Of a stretch of DNA of 64,000 nucleotides, positions 30,808 through 39,579 are shown in pieces. The position numbers were made by a program, and so were the translations under genes. The number at the start of each line of letters is the position of its first letter. The stretch's first letter is position 1. Below the pieces are notes generated by a model. That model was not told where the DNA came from. It worked only from the letters and a program-made list of their open reading frames with translations, and made no database searches. This DNA is from Anaerolineae bacterium (lineage in GTDB: Bacteria > Chloroflexota > Anaerolineae > Aggregatilineales > UBA2796), in contig JAHBVJ010000001.1 of NCBI GenBank assembly GCA_019637615.1, positions 248,001 through 312,000 of the forward strand, written 5' to 3'.

Positions 30808-32025
30808 ATGGACGCCGAGCTACTTAGCTATATTCGCAACCGTCAAACCGACATCGTGCAATGCTGCGCCCGCTTGATCCAGACGCCATCGGTCAACGGC
30901 GTTCACGACGAAGTCATTATCGCGGAGGCCGTTGCGGAACAGGCGCGCCAGCTTGGTCTGCACGCGCAGATCATCGGCAAAGACCCCAAACGCCCCAATG
31001 TCCTCGTCAGCACGGCGGAGACTGGCCCCACCGGACTGCTGTTGCTCGGTCATCTCGATACCGTCCCGGCGGGCGATGAATCCCTGTGGACGTATCCACC
31101 CTTCGCGGGCACGGTGGCGGATGGCAAATTGTATGGGCGCGGGGCGATCGATACCAAAGGCGGGATGACGGCGTGCCTGTATGCCCTTGCCGCGCTCAAA
31201 CACACCCCCGGCGCATTGACCAACGGGCGCGCACAACTGCTATGTTTCCCCGACGAAGAATCTGGCGCGACGGGCATTTTAGGCATCATCTTCCTTCATG
31301 ATCAGGGCTTGCTGCACGGTCTCGGTGCGATCTATGCCTATTCCGGGCATGACATCATCCTCGGACATCGCGGCCTCGTGCGCTATCGCCTCCGCTGCAA
31401 TGGGCAGATGATTCATACTGGCGCACCCGCATGGCAGGAGGGTACGTCAGGAGCCAATGCCGTCACGGGCATGGCGGCACTACTGCTTGCGCTCGAACAG
31501 ATCAAGACGCCACATTCATCCGCCAAATATTTCGAGGCGTTCAAAACCGTTATCACTCCCGGCACGGTCATCCAAGGTGGCGTCAATGTCAACGTCGTGC
31601 CCGCTAGCTGCGAGGCACTCGTAGACATCCGCCTAACGCCGGAATATGACTTGGCGCGCATCGAAGGTTTGCTCAAGCAGTGCGTAGATCAGGTCGCTGC
31701 TATCAAGCCGCGTCTAACCTTCACGCATGAGTTGTTAAGCTACATTCCAGCCGCGATATCCGACGAAAAGGCGGCAATCTTCAGCACCGTCGAGCAGGTG
31801 ATCACCGAGTTGAAAGGCTATACACCGCCACGCACAGTCGCGGGACCAGCCAACGAAGGCTACTTGATGATCGAACGCGGCATCCCCACCGTCTGCGGCC
31901 TCGGCCCGACGGGAGCCAATGCACACGCCGCTGATGAGTACGCTGATATTCAGGGCTTGGTAGACGCCGCATCTATCTTCGCCCTGACCGCTGTGCGCAT
32001 GGATCGGTTGTTGAGCAACAACTGA
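30808..32025 (+). CDS. M20-family metallopeptidase/deacylase (ArgE/DapE-like)
   Basis: 405 residues from ATG 30808. The two-zinc site is seen in L-L-G-H-L-D-T-V-P-A-G-D (His, near residue 77), G-R-G-A-I-D-T-K-G-G (bridging Asp), F-P-D-E-E-S-G-A (catalytic and metal Glu) and the late A-N-A-H-A-A-D-E-Y (final His). A dimerisation domain lies between about 190 and 300. Relatives remove acyl groups from amino acids or cut dipeptides (ArgE, DapE, carboxypeptidase G2). No arginine or lysine gene is adjacent, so specificity is open. It follows the alcohol dehydrogenase in the same direction. Confidence 0.92.
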   Translation: MDAELLSYIRNRQTDIVQCCARLIQTPSVNGVHDEVIIAEAVAEQARQLGLHAQIIGKDPKRPNVLVSTAETGPTGLLLLGHLDTVPAGDESLWTYPPFAGTVADGKLYGRGAIDTKGGMTACLYALAALKHTPGALTNGRAQLLCFPDEESGATGILGIIFLHDQGLLHGLGAIYAYSGHDIILGHRGLVRYRLRCNGQMIHTGAPAWQEGTSGANAVTGMAALLLALEQIKTPHSSAKYFEAFKTVITPGTVIQGGVNVNVVPASCEALVDIRLTPEYDLARIEGLLKQCVDQVAAIKPRLTFTHELLSYIPAAISDEKAAIFSTVEQVITELKGYTPPRTVAGPANEGYLMIERGIPTVCGLGPTGANAHAADEYADIQGLVDAASIFALTAVRMDRLLSNN

Positions 32026-32190
32026 AACAAATATTACTGGGATTCATACATCAACGGCGTAAAATTCATTGCTGCGCCGTGCAAGATTGAACTACAATGG
32101 TGTTGTGAGCACCGTCATAATACCATCAATCCCGCTTGCTCACCTTGTACATTGCCTCCCATCGAGTGCCGTGAATAGATTGAGGTATGC

Positions 32191-35136
32191 ATGAAGAGTC
32201 AACGGCAGTTCGCAGCATTTACGCTCGTTATCCTTGTAATGGTGAGTACAGTTTTCGGTACTGGACAAGCTATCTTCCATGTTCAGGGCGCTTCTCAACC
32301 TGACCAGACCCAAGTTAATGCCGTAGTGGAGCGCGATTTCGGCAAACTACCGTTATCTTTCGTCCCCAACGTTGGACAAACGGATCAAACCGTACGTTTT
32401 CAGGTAAACAGTCTGGGTGGGACGTTGTTCTTCAAGCCGCAAGAAGTCGTGCTCTCACTGCCCCAACCGAACGATGCTGCCAAATTTGCAGAGCACAAAA
32501 TGGCGCTACGCCCCGAAGAAATGGTGTCTGATCGATCCAAATTGCCTGAAAATCAACCGCCTCTCATGGTGAAAATGCAGCTTATCGGTGCGAATGGTGA
32601 GGCCGAGATCGTGGGCGCTGATCCGCTGGCAGGGATCGTCAACTACTTTATCGGTAATGATCCGAGCCAGTGGCATACCAACATCCCAACTTACGCTGGA
32701 ATTACGTATCGCGATGTATATCCCGGTACCAGTCTCCACTACGATGGGTACCAAGGACACTTGAAGGGTACCTACACTGTTGCGCCTAACGCCGATCCAA
32801 GCATGATCCGGTGGCGTTATGAGGGCAATACAGATTTGAGCATCGATCCACTAACAGGCGATTTGCTGATTACGCTACCCAACGGCCGTGTCCTCCGTGA
32901 AGTTGCGCCGACGGCATGGCAAGAGAAGCTAGGTAAGCGTGAAGCCGTTCATGTATCCTATGCTCTTGACGAGCATACTGCTTATTTTGTGGTATCGGAT
33001 TATGCCGATACCTTACCGCTGATTATCGATCCAAGCTTTCAGTATTCCACGTACTTTGGTGGCGGTGGCGAAGATGATGGGTTTGACATCGCAGTAGACG
33101 CCATGAACAGTGCTTATATCACTGGGGAAACGCAGTCCGCCAATTTCCCAGTGCTCAACGCATTGCAGGGAACCTATAGTGGAGGCTATGATGTCGTTAT
33201 TATGAAGCTGACTCCAAGCGGCAACGAGTTGGTTTATTCGACCTATCTTGGTGGAAGTCAGCACGACGGAGGCAACGGCATTACAGTGGATAATGTTGGC
33301 GGTGCCTATATCACGGGATATACCCAATCCACCAACTTTCCCATCTTCAACGCGTTACAAGGGACACTTAATGGACAAGCCAACGCGTTCGTAACCAAGT
33401 TATCCCCAAGTGGCGCTAGTCTTGTGTACTCCACTTACCTTGGTGGGGAGAATCAAGATGCTGGAAGCGCTATTGCTGTCGATAGTGCCGGAAGCGCATA
33501 TATTGCTGGGTTAACACGATCTTCGAACTTCCCAACCTTGAATGCGTTTCAAGCGCTGTACAAGGGTGGCGGTGATGCGTTTGTGGCGAAACTGAGCACA
33601 AACGGCGCTACTCTAGTTTACTCTACCTACCTTGGCGGTGATAAACCCGATTATGGCAACGATCTCGCACTAGATAGTTCAGGCAATACCTATATCGTTG
33701 GTGCTACCGAGTCTGCCAACTTTCCAGTCTTCAATGCGTTGCAAGGGATATATGCTGGGGATAACGATGTCTTCGTGACTAAGTTAAACGCATCCGGCAC
33801 TGGGCTAATCTATTCTACGTTCCTTGGCGGCCTAAGTGTGGATTGGGGTTATGCTATCGCCGTAGATAGTGCTGGCAGTGCCTATGTAACGGGGGATACA
33901 AGTTCACCGGATTTTCCAGTCTTCAACGCACTGCAAAGCACAAAAGGCGGTCTTGCGGATGCATTCGTCGCAAAGTTGAATGCTAATGGCAACGGCTTAC
34001 TGCACTCTACCTATCTCGGTGGCACGAATAGTGACGCCGGTTATGGCATTGCCGTAGATAGTGTTGGTAATGCCTATGTGACCGGCTATACAAGTTCGAG
34101 TAATTTTCCGATCTTCAATGCCCTGCAAGACACGCTTGGAAATCAGAGCGATGCATTCGTGACGAAATTGGGTTCCAATAACAGTGGATTGAGTTACTCA
34201 ACGTATCTTGGCGGCGACGATATAGATTATGCTTACGGTGTTGCGGTGGATGGTAGTGGCAATGCGTATGTGACAGGGATTACAGCTTCCTTGAACTTTC
34301 CAATCTATAATCCGTTGCAAGGCTCCTATAACTATAATGCGGATGGATTCGTGACGAAGATCAACGACTCATCACGTATCGAAACCATCGGCATCTTCCG
34401 CCCATCCGTTGCCACCTTCTATCTCCGCAACTCCAATACAACGGGTTTTGCGGATAGAACGCTGACCTTCGGCGCGTCAACCGACTTCCCAATTGCAGGC
34501 GATTGGAATGGCGATGGGATCGACACACCGGGCGTATATCGCCAATCGACAGGGCAATTCTTCCTCACCGACAGTACCACGAATCCGGCAGCGCTCACTT
34601 ACTCGCTCGTGCTCGGCATTCCCAACGATCAGCCCATCGTCGGTGATTGGGATGGCGACGGCAAAGATAGTGTCGGCGTGTTCCGCCCGTCAAACGGTCT
34701 GATATACCTCAAAAATGAACTAACAACTGGCATTGCCGATTTCACGATGGTGCTTGGCGTTCCGGGCGACGTGGGCATCGCGGGCGACTGGAACGGTGAC
34801 GGCAAGGATAGCCCCGGCGTCTATCGTCCTGCGAATCAAGTGTTTTACCTGACCAACAGCGTCTGTAACTGCTCCGTATTCGCGGATGCCGAACTCGTCC
34901 TTGGCATTGCGGGTGATACGCCGTTCGTGGGCGATTGGGACGGTAATGGACAATCAGGCGTTGGTGTGTATCGCCAGTCCAACGGGTTGACGTACATCAA
35001 GAATGCACTGACGACGGGATTCGCAGATTCATTATTCGTCTTCGGCAACGCCAATGATTACCCATTGGCAGGATACTGGGTGCGCAATGCGCCGCCCCTT
35101 AGTGAATCTGCGCCGACCTTCCAACCGGCTCACTGA
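32191..35136 (+). CDS. Secreted SBBP-repeat surface protein with C-terminal GDWDGDG repeats
   Basis: 981 residues, with GAGGT five bases before the ATG. The signal peptide (1-35) ends F-H-V-Q-G-A. Residues about 45-280 are the domain that often precedes SBBP repeats (L-P-L-S-F-V-P-N-V-G-Q-T-D, N-Y-F-I-G-N-D-P-S-Q-W, Y-R-D-V-Y-P-G). Seven SBBP repeats of about 62 residues follow (about 285-725), each with Y-S-T-Y-L-G-G, A-V-D-S-x-G-x-A-Y and N-F-P-x-x-N-A-L-Q. The last 240 residues hold repeats with G-D-W-(N/D)-G-(D/N)-G, a calcium-loop-like turn, then the tail S-A-P-T-F-Q-P. It is predicted to be secreted or surface bound; adhesion is a guess. A close paralogue is at 59241-62198. The DNA seems more AT-rich than its neighbours. 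Confidence 0.9.
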   Translation: MKSQRQFAAFTLVILVMVSTVFGTGQAIFHVQGASQPDQTQVNAVVERDFGKLPLSFVPNVGQTDQTVRFQVNSLGGTLFFKPQEVVLSLPQPNDAAKFAEHKMALRPEEMVSDRSKLPENQPPLMVKMQLIGANGEAEIVGADPLAGIVNYFIGNDPSQWHTNIPTYAGITYRDVYPGTSLHYDGYQGHLKGTYTVAPNADPSMIRWRYEGNTDLSIDPLTGDLLITLPNGRVLREVAPTAWQEKLGKREAVHVSYALDEHTAYFVVSDYADTLPLIIDPSFQYSTYFGGGGEDDGFDIAVDAMNSAYITGETQSANFPVLNALQGTYSGGYDVVIMKLTPSGNELVYSTYLGGSQHDGGNGITVDNVGGAYITGYTQSTNFPIFNALQGTLNGQANAFVTKLSPSGASLVYSTYLGGENQDAGSAIAVDSAGSAYIAGLTRSSNFPTLNAFQALYKGGGDAFVAKLSTNGATLVYSTYLGGDKPDYGNDLALDSSGNTYIVGATESANFPVFNALQGIYAGDNDVFVTKLNASGTGLIYSTFLGGLSVDWGYAIAVDSAGSAYVTGDTSSPDFPVFNALQSTKGGLADAFVAKLNANGNGLLHSTYLGGTNSDAGYGIAVDSVGNAYVTGYTSSSNFPIFNALQDTLGNQSDAFVTKLGSNNSGLSYSTYLGGDDIDYAYGVAVDGSGNAYVTGITASLNFPIYNPLQGSYNYNADGFVTKINDSSRIETIGIFRPSVATFYLRNSNTTGFADRTLTFGASTDFPIAGDWNGDGIDTPGVYRQSTGQFFLTDSTTNPAALTYSLVLGIPNDQPIVGDWDGDGKDSVGVFRPSNGLIYLKNELTTGIADFTMVLGVPGDVGIAGDWNGDGKDSPGVYRPANQVFYLTNSVCNCSVFADAELVLGIAGDTPFVGDWDGNGQSGVGVYRQSNGLTYIKNALTTGFADSLFVFGNANDYPLAGYWVRNAPPLSESAPTFQPAH

Positions 35137-35142
35137 CCGGAC

Positions 35143-35168
35143 GAGCACGGATCACGCGATCCGTGCTC
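35143..35168. terminator. Terminator between the SBBP gene and a convergent gene
   Basis: GAGCACGGATC (35143-35153) pairs perfectly with GATCCGTGCTC (35158-35168) over ACGC. The same core, GCACGGATC with GATCCGTGC, recurs beside the other SBBP gene at 59190-59221. Confidence 0.8.
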
Positions 35169-35177
35169 GCTATTGCC

Positions 35178-35837
35178 TTAGTGCGGCACTGTGCCGGGGA
35201 CATTGGTCGTTGGTTTGGTTGGTTGCCGCAGCGCGATGGCACGCTGAATCAACTCGCAATCGAAGCACTTGGCATGATTTCCATAGCGGCTACCATACCA
35301 TTCGACAGAAAGCTGACCGTTATCATCGACTTTGACCACCACGGTTCCGTTACTGCCGAGCCGGACACCGACTTTGCCCTGCTGGACGATCTGATCGACG
35401 GTGACAGTGGTCAGCGGGAAGCCCTGACTGTTCTGGTCGATGCCCCACACTTCGATGCTGTGATCGCCACGACAGTAGACGGCGATTCGGTCGCCCGGTT
35501 TCGGCTCGACGCGATCATCGCCCGGATTGAACCCCGTTGTTGGTGAGCACGGCCCTTGGAAAACGAGCGTCTGATCGAAGAAAACGGTGATGATCGTGCC
35601 GGGATCTTGCGCGGCATAGGTCGCCGTCAAGGGGATCGGGCCATCCACCTGCGCAATGATGAACTGACCGACAATCACTGTGAGCGTTCCGCGAATGCCG
35701 ACAGGTTCGCTAACGGTGGCCGAGGAACAATCCACGCTGGCAGCGATACTCTGCGCAGCGGTGGGTTGCGCGCTAGGAATGGAAAAAACTAACAACACGA
35801 TTGACAACACTAACAATGACGAAATCCGCTTAAGCAT
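35178..35837 (-). CDS. Secreted protein of unknown function
   Basis: 219 residues from the ATG at 35837; the ATG at 35855 is followed by AAAGGAAG, which reads better as the ribosome site of the inner start. Residues 1-29 are a signal peptide ending P-T-A-A-Q. The mature part is beta-rich, with V-Y-C-R-G-D-H-S-I-E-V-W-G, V-V-V-K-V-D-D-N-G-Q-L-S-V and four cysteines (C-S near the start, P-C-S, Y-C-R, K-C-F-D-C). No family recognised. Its 3' end meets the SBBP gene across a shared terminator; it is divergent from the 36046 gene. Confidence 0.7.
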   Translation of the reverse strand: MLKRISSLLVLSIVLLVFSIPSAQPTAAQSIAASVDCSSATVSEPVGIRGTLTVIVGQFIIAQVDGPIPLTATYAAQDPGTIITVFFDQTLVFQGPCSPTTGFNPGDDRVEPKPGDRIAVYCRGDHSIEVWGIDQNSQGFPLTTVTVDQIVQQGKVGVRLGSNGTVVVKVDDNGQLSVEWYGSRYGNHAKCFDCELIQRAIALRQPTKPTTNVPGTVPH

Positions 35838-36045
35838 GGGGTTGCTTCCTTTCAAAACTTAGTATTTGGTGAGACCTAATTTTGATCACATCACCCCTTC
35901 TTGTGTATTCTCAGCCGATCCAGAATTTTGACAAGTTCGCAGGGCGGCGACGTAGGCCAAACCCTTTCCGCACACGGTCATCCCTGCAAAAAAAACTGAT
36001 CCGCGCTAAAGTGGTGATAAGCAACGCTTGCAGGAGGTTCGGAGA

Positions 36046-37695
36046 ATGAGATCGCCAGCCCTAACCCGCATTCTTAGTCTAGTTTGCCTCGCGCTCGCCG
36101 TGATCGTCAGTTCATTCACAGGCGTCACCGCGCCGAGCTACGCCCAAGACCCGACGCCGACTCCGCTCGTCGCCACGAGCCCGGAAAATATCTGCGAAAA
36201 TGCGCCCGCGCTCCAATTGAAACTCGGTCAGCAAGCCAAAGTCGTCGCTTCGAACGACCCCGACGTGCCGGGTGCGCAGATGAAAGCTCAACCGAATATT
36301 GCGCTGCCCGTCGGACGCTATTTACCCGTCGATACGGTCGTTACGGTCGCGGCTGGCCCCACCTGCGACGATCAAGAAAACCAATGGTGGCAGGTGCGCG
36401 TTGGCACGCTCGAAGGTTGGGTGACGGAAACTTTCGGCAAAACATATATCCTTGAACCACTGGACGGGGAGGCCACCATCCCGTTGGCAACCACCGTCAT
36501 GTTACCGCTGGCTTGCATCCAACCGAACGATCCACCCGATCCACCCAAACCCGATATTCCTTTGCTACGTGTTGTGTTCGCCAAACCTGATGGCAGTGTG
36601 ATCGCCTCGGATAATGGCGACGCGGGCGGGCGACAACTGGCCCGTTTCGATCCGCCCCCCACCAACGTCGATCTCTCTCCGGATGGCTCCGTCGTCATTG
36701 TCACCAATCGCAATGGCATTTATTGGGTGAACGCGAAATCAGGCGAAACACTGATGTTAGCGGATGCTGGCACGCTCAACCTTGCCCCCGCTTCGTGGCC
36801 TCACCGCGCCATATGGGAACCTGATGGGCGTGCGCTTGCTCTCGAAGTGGAAGATCACAGCAGCGGCGTCGTCAGTTACGGCATTTATCGCTTCCCTGTC
36901 GATGGCAGAGATACCTTACTGCGCGTCGATACGGGCGCACAGCCGCCCAACAGTCTGCGGCGTTCCCCGACGGGCGATAAATTGGTCGTGCTCTCCGCTA
37001 ATGATGTAAGTCCCTTCCCCAAGAACAGTGAGGATGACGCTGACTCGCTCATCACCTATACACCGGTGAGCGAAACGGAAGACGCCTCTGGCATTTATAG
37101 CCCTGCGATCACGTGGTCAGCCGACGGCGCAGGCTTCTATACCTACATTCCGGCTGGACAGTTCACCGCGCCGGAAGATACGGTCGCCAACCATTTGTGG
37201 TTTGTGCCCCTAGAAGGCGAACCGAAAGACCTTGGGATCCCGCCCAATGTCGCGCAGGGCGAATATGTGATTCCTTCACCGGATGGTCTGAAGTTGATGC
37301 TAGGACGTGGACGGACGTGGCGGTTGCAAGACGTGGCGACGGGCAATCTACTCGCCACCGTGCCGCCTATCGAGTACCTCTTCGACTGGACGCCGGACTC
37401 GAAGGGTGCGATCTACACGTCGCAAGCGAGTGTTGCCTCTTTCATCGGTATCGATGGCAGCACCACCTCCAGCTTCTTGCCGTCGGGGATCGAGCATCTA
37501 TATGGCATTCGTTGGCTTGCCGATGGTACGCTGTTGTATCTAGTAGAGAAGGCCGAGGGGCAATATCAGATTGGCATCCAGCAGCCTAGCCAACAGCAGG
37601 TCATTCTAGGCGACATCACAGGCACGGACGCCGTCAGCGGGGCAGTGCTCCCCGGTGCGCCCGCCGACGCCAAACTCCCCCAAGGCTGTCACTAA
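36046..37695 (+). CDS. Secreted SH3-like plus TolB-type propeller protein
   Basis: 549 residues from ATG 36046 with AGGAGG eight bases upstream. The signal peptide (about 1-33) ends P-S-Y-A-Q-D, followed by a Thr/Pro linker. Residues about 45-135 look like a bacterial SH3 domain (V-P-G-A-Q-M-K, L-P-V-D-T-V-V-T-V, W-W-Q-V-R-V-G-T-L-E-G-W-V). The rest is a TolB/WD40-like propeller with blades such as L-S-P-D-G-S-V-V-I-V, W-E-P-D-G-R-A-L-A-L, R-S-P-T-G-D-K-L and P-S-P-D-G-L-K-L. It is probably a cell-wall or surface binding protein. It is related in plan to the 27579 protein and, in its SH3 part, to the kinase at 57370. Confidence 0.8.
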   Translation: MRSPALTRILSLVCLALAVIVSSFTGVTAPSYAQDPTPTPLVATSPENICENAPALQLKLGQQAKVVASNDPDVPGAQMKAQPNIALPVGRYLPVDTVVTVAAGPTCDDQENQWWQVRVGTLEGWVTETFGKTYILEPLDGEATIPLATTVMLPLACIQPNDPPDPPKPDIPLLRVVFAKPDGSVIASDNGDAGGRQLARFDPPPTNVDLSPDGSVVIVTNRNGIYWVNAKSGETLMLADAGTLNLAPASWPHRAIWEPDGRALALEVEDHSSGVVSYGIYRFPVDGRDTLLRVDTGAQPPNSLRRSPTGDKLVVLSANDVSPFPKNSEDDADSLITYTPVSETEDASGIYSPAITWSADGAGFYTYIPAGQFTAPEDTVANHLWFVPLEGEPKDLGIPPNVAQGEYVIPSPDGLKLMLGRGRTWRLQDVATGNLLATVPPIEYLFDWTPDSKGAIYTSQASVASFIGIDGSTTSSFLPSGIEHLYGIRWLADGTLLYLVEKAEGQYQIGIQQPSQQQVILGDITGTDAVSGAVLPGAPADAKLPQGCH

Positions 37696-37703
37696 TGAGG
37701 AGC

Positions 37704-37738
37704 ATTTCGTAGGGTGAAGTGCATTCGCCCTGCGAAAT
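37704..37738 (+). terminator. Terminator of the SH3-propeller gene
   Basis: ATTTCGTAGGGTGAA (37704-37718) pairs with TTCGCCCTGCGAAAT (37724-37738) over 15 positions, two of them G-T, with a 5-nt loop. Confidence 0.65.
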
Positions 37739-37762
37739 ACCATTACTCGGCATAGACACAAA

Positions 37763-37792
37763 AACAGCACATGAGATACCTCATGTGCTGTT
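37763..37792 (-). terminator. Terminator of the RRM gene
   Basis: AACAGCACATGAG (37763-37775) pairs perfectly with CTCATGTGCTGTT (37780-37792) over ATAC. On the minus strand it continues into a run of T (the plus-strand A-run before 37763). Confidence 0.85.
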
Positions 37793-37820
37793 CGTTGTTT
37801 TACGGATTCAGAGCGCCGGA

Positions 37821-38195
37821 TTAGAAGCGCTTGTTGCCGCCACCGTAACCGCCATCACGACGATTACCGCCACCGCTCGAACGACCACCGCCACCGTAGC
37901 CACCTTCACGGCGACCACCACCGAAACCACCGCCACCCGAACGCTCTTCGCGTGGGCGAGCTTCGTTCACGGTCAGCGCACGGTTATCGAGGCTATAGCC
38001 GTTGAAGCGCTTGATGGCTTCTTGAGCGCCCTCATCGGTGTTCATTTCCACGAACCCGAAGCCCTTAGCGCGACCAGTGTCACGGTCAGTGATCAGCGCA
38101 ACGCTGTCCACGTCACCAGCTTGCGAAAACAATTCGCGAACTTGCTCTTCGGTCGTGCTGTAGGAAAGGTTACCAACATATAGTTTCTTGGCCAC
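37821..38195 (-). CDS. RRM RNA-binding protein with glycine-rich tail
   Basis: 124 residues starting at a GTG with GGAG six bases ahead; the nearby ATG is out of frame. One RNA-recognition motif fills residues 3-80, with RNP2 as L-Y-V-G-N-L and RNP1 as K-G-F-G-F-V-E-M. The tail is Gly/Arg/Tyr-rich (G-G-G-F-G-G-G-R-R-E-G-G-Y). This is the cyanobacterial Rbp type, thought to act as cold-responsive RNA chaperones in the cytoplasm. The tail is low-complexity and may drive weak RNA contacts. A leader with inverted repeats upstream suggests post-transcriptional control. It is a single gene with a clear terminator. Confidence 0.93.
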   Translation of the reverse strand: MAKKLYVGNLSYSTTEEQVRELFSQAGDVDSVALITDRDTGRAKGFGFVEMNTDEGAQEAIKRFNGYSLDNRALTVNEARPREERSGGGGFGGGRREGGYGGGGRSSGGGNRRDGGYGGGNKRF

Positions 38196-38208
38196 GACAT
38201 ACTCCTGT

Positions 38209-38291
38209 GTATGTACATACGAAAACTGGGATAGAGCCGGTAACTCAGAAGTGGTGCAAATGCGGAGAGGCGACTTACGCTAGGAGCGTAA
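38209..38291 (-). promoter_or_regulatory. Leader of the RRM gene with two inverted repeats
   Basis: GTATGTACATAC (38209-38220) is a perfect 12-base palindrome just ahead of the ribosome site, and TTACGCT (38275-38281) pairs with AGCGTAA (38285-38291) over AGG. The 349-bp gap up to the next gene (38196-38544) holds no other gene. The elements suit a cold-responsive leader, but that is inference. Confidence 0.4.
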
Positions 38292-38479
38292 TCAACACAG
38301 CAGCAGTTTAAACCAAGACATGTTCAGTACTCTATCTGATGAACATTCTATCATGGCTCTTTCTTTACGTATATAGGCAATTTGAAAAACCTGTTCGATT
38401 GGTGTCATTCAGGGAACAACCAGACAGTAATAGCCTTTGTGAGATCGCATAGAAGACCAGCGATCAGTGGTGCAATCAG

Positions 38480-38508
38480 GTGTAACTCGTGCAAGTCGGC
38501 TATATAAT
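38480..38508 (+). promoter_or_regulatory. Possible promoter of the ABC permease pair
   Basis: A perfect TATAAT at 38503-38508 lies 17 bases after a weak GTGTAA (38480-38485), 37 bases ahead of the first permease. Confidence 0.4.
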
Positions 38509-38544
38509 CTGTGCATTCTATCGAGTTAGTGTAAAGACTCCCCT

Positions 38545-39573
38545 ATGTCTACCTATCTGGTTCGGCGTTTGCTACAAGCTATCCCTACCATTTTCGGGAT
38601 CACCGCAATCTCATTCCTGCTCATGCTGGCAACACCGGGCGACCCGATCACGCTCATCACCTTCAATCCGAACTCAACCCCGGAAGCCACTGCCATCTTG
38701 CGTCGGCAGCTTGGGTTGGATCAGCCGCCGCTGGTGCAGTACCTGTATTGGCTGGTCGGCAACGATTGGGTGAAGATCGACGTGGACGGCGACGGCGTCG
38801 GTGACGTATACGGGACGCGGCGCGGCGTGCTGCGTGGCGACCTCGGACAATCGATCGGATTGAAGCAGCCTGTCATCGATGTGATCATGGAGCGTGTCCC
38901 CGCGACTCTGCTGTTGACAGGTTCCGCAGTGTTGATCGGTTATCTGATCGGGATGGTCTTGGGTGTGCTGTCCGCCATCAACCATCGCGGCATTTTCGAC
39001 AATATCACGCGGATCGTCTCAGTGATGGGGAACGCGGTGCCTGCCTTTTGGCTCGGCTTGATTCTGATCATCATTTTCAGCGTCAAATTGAACGTGCTGC
39101 CCATGAGCGGAATGCGCGACATCACCAAAACGGGTGGTGGTTTCGATCTGTTTGAGACGTTGCGCTATATGATTATGCCCGTCACAGTGCTCTCGCTCGG
39201 CATCATCGCCTCGATCTCGCGCTATACCCGCATTCAGGTGCTTGAAGTCCTCGGTCAAGACTATGTGCGCACTGCCCATGCCAAGGGTCTTGCGGCAACA
39301 GGTGTGTATTTGCGCCATGTCACGCGTAACGCCCTGATTCCGGTAGTGACGCTGCTCGGTGGCGCGCTCGGTACCTTGCTCGGCGGCGCAGTGATTGTGG
39401 AGCAGGTCTTCAGTTGGCCCGGTCTCGGTCGTCTGGTGATCGAAGCCGTCAGCAAGCGCGATTATCCTGTAATCATGGGCAGTGTGCTGATCAGCGGGAT
39501 TTTGTACATTGTCGGGCTGCTGATCTCAGACATGTTGTACGTCCTCGTTGATCCGCGCATCCGCATGGAGTAA
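38545..39573 (+). CDS. Peptide/nickel-type ABC transporter permease, DppB-like
   Basis: 342 residues. It opens Y-L-V-R-R-L-L-Q-A-I-P-T-I-F-G, the usual DppB/OppB start, and has six membrane segments. The cytoplasmic coupling loop Y-T-R-I-Q-V-L-E-V-L-G-Q-D-Y-V-R-T-A-H-A-K-G-L contains the EAA-type motif. The outer loop after helix 1 carries D-V-D-G-D-G-V-G-D (residues 79-87), a calcium-loop-like sequence not part of the classic family. The pair imports peptides or similar solutes, but the binding protein and ATPases are not in this window. The second permease begins 6 bp after the stop. Confidence 0.92.
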   Translation: MSTYLVRRLLQAIPTIFGITAISFLLMLATPGDPITLITFNPNSTPEATAILRRQLGLDQPPLVQYLYWLVGNDWVKIDVDGDGVGDVYGTRRGVLRGDLGQSIGLKQPVIDVIMERVPATLLLTGSAVLIGYLIGMVLGVLSAINHRGIFDNITRIVSVMGNAVPAFWLGLILIIIFSVKLNVLPMSGMRDITKTGGGFDLFETLRYMIMPVTVLSLGIIASISRYTRIQVLEVLGQDYVRTAHAKGLAATGVYLRHVTRNALIPVVTLLGGALGTLLGGAVIVEQVFSWPGLGRLVIEAVSKRDYPVIMGSVLISGILYIVGLLISDMLYVLVDPRIRME

Positions 39574-39579
39574 CCCATC

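Noticed and set aside
37719..38183. Thr/Ala-rich plus-strand frame opposite the RRM gene
   Set aside because: Antisense of the glycine-rich tail; the minus strand has RNP1 and RNP2 motifs.
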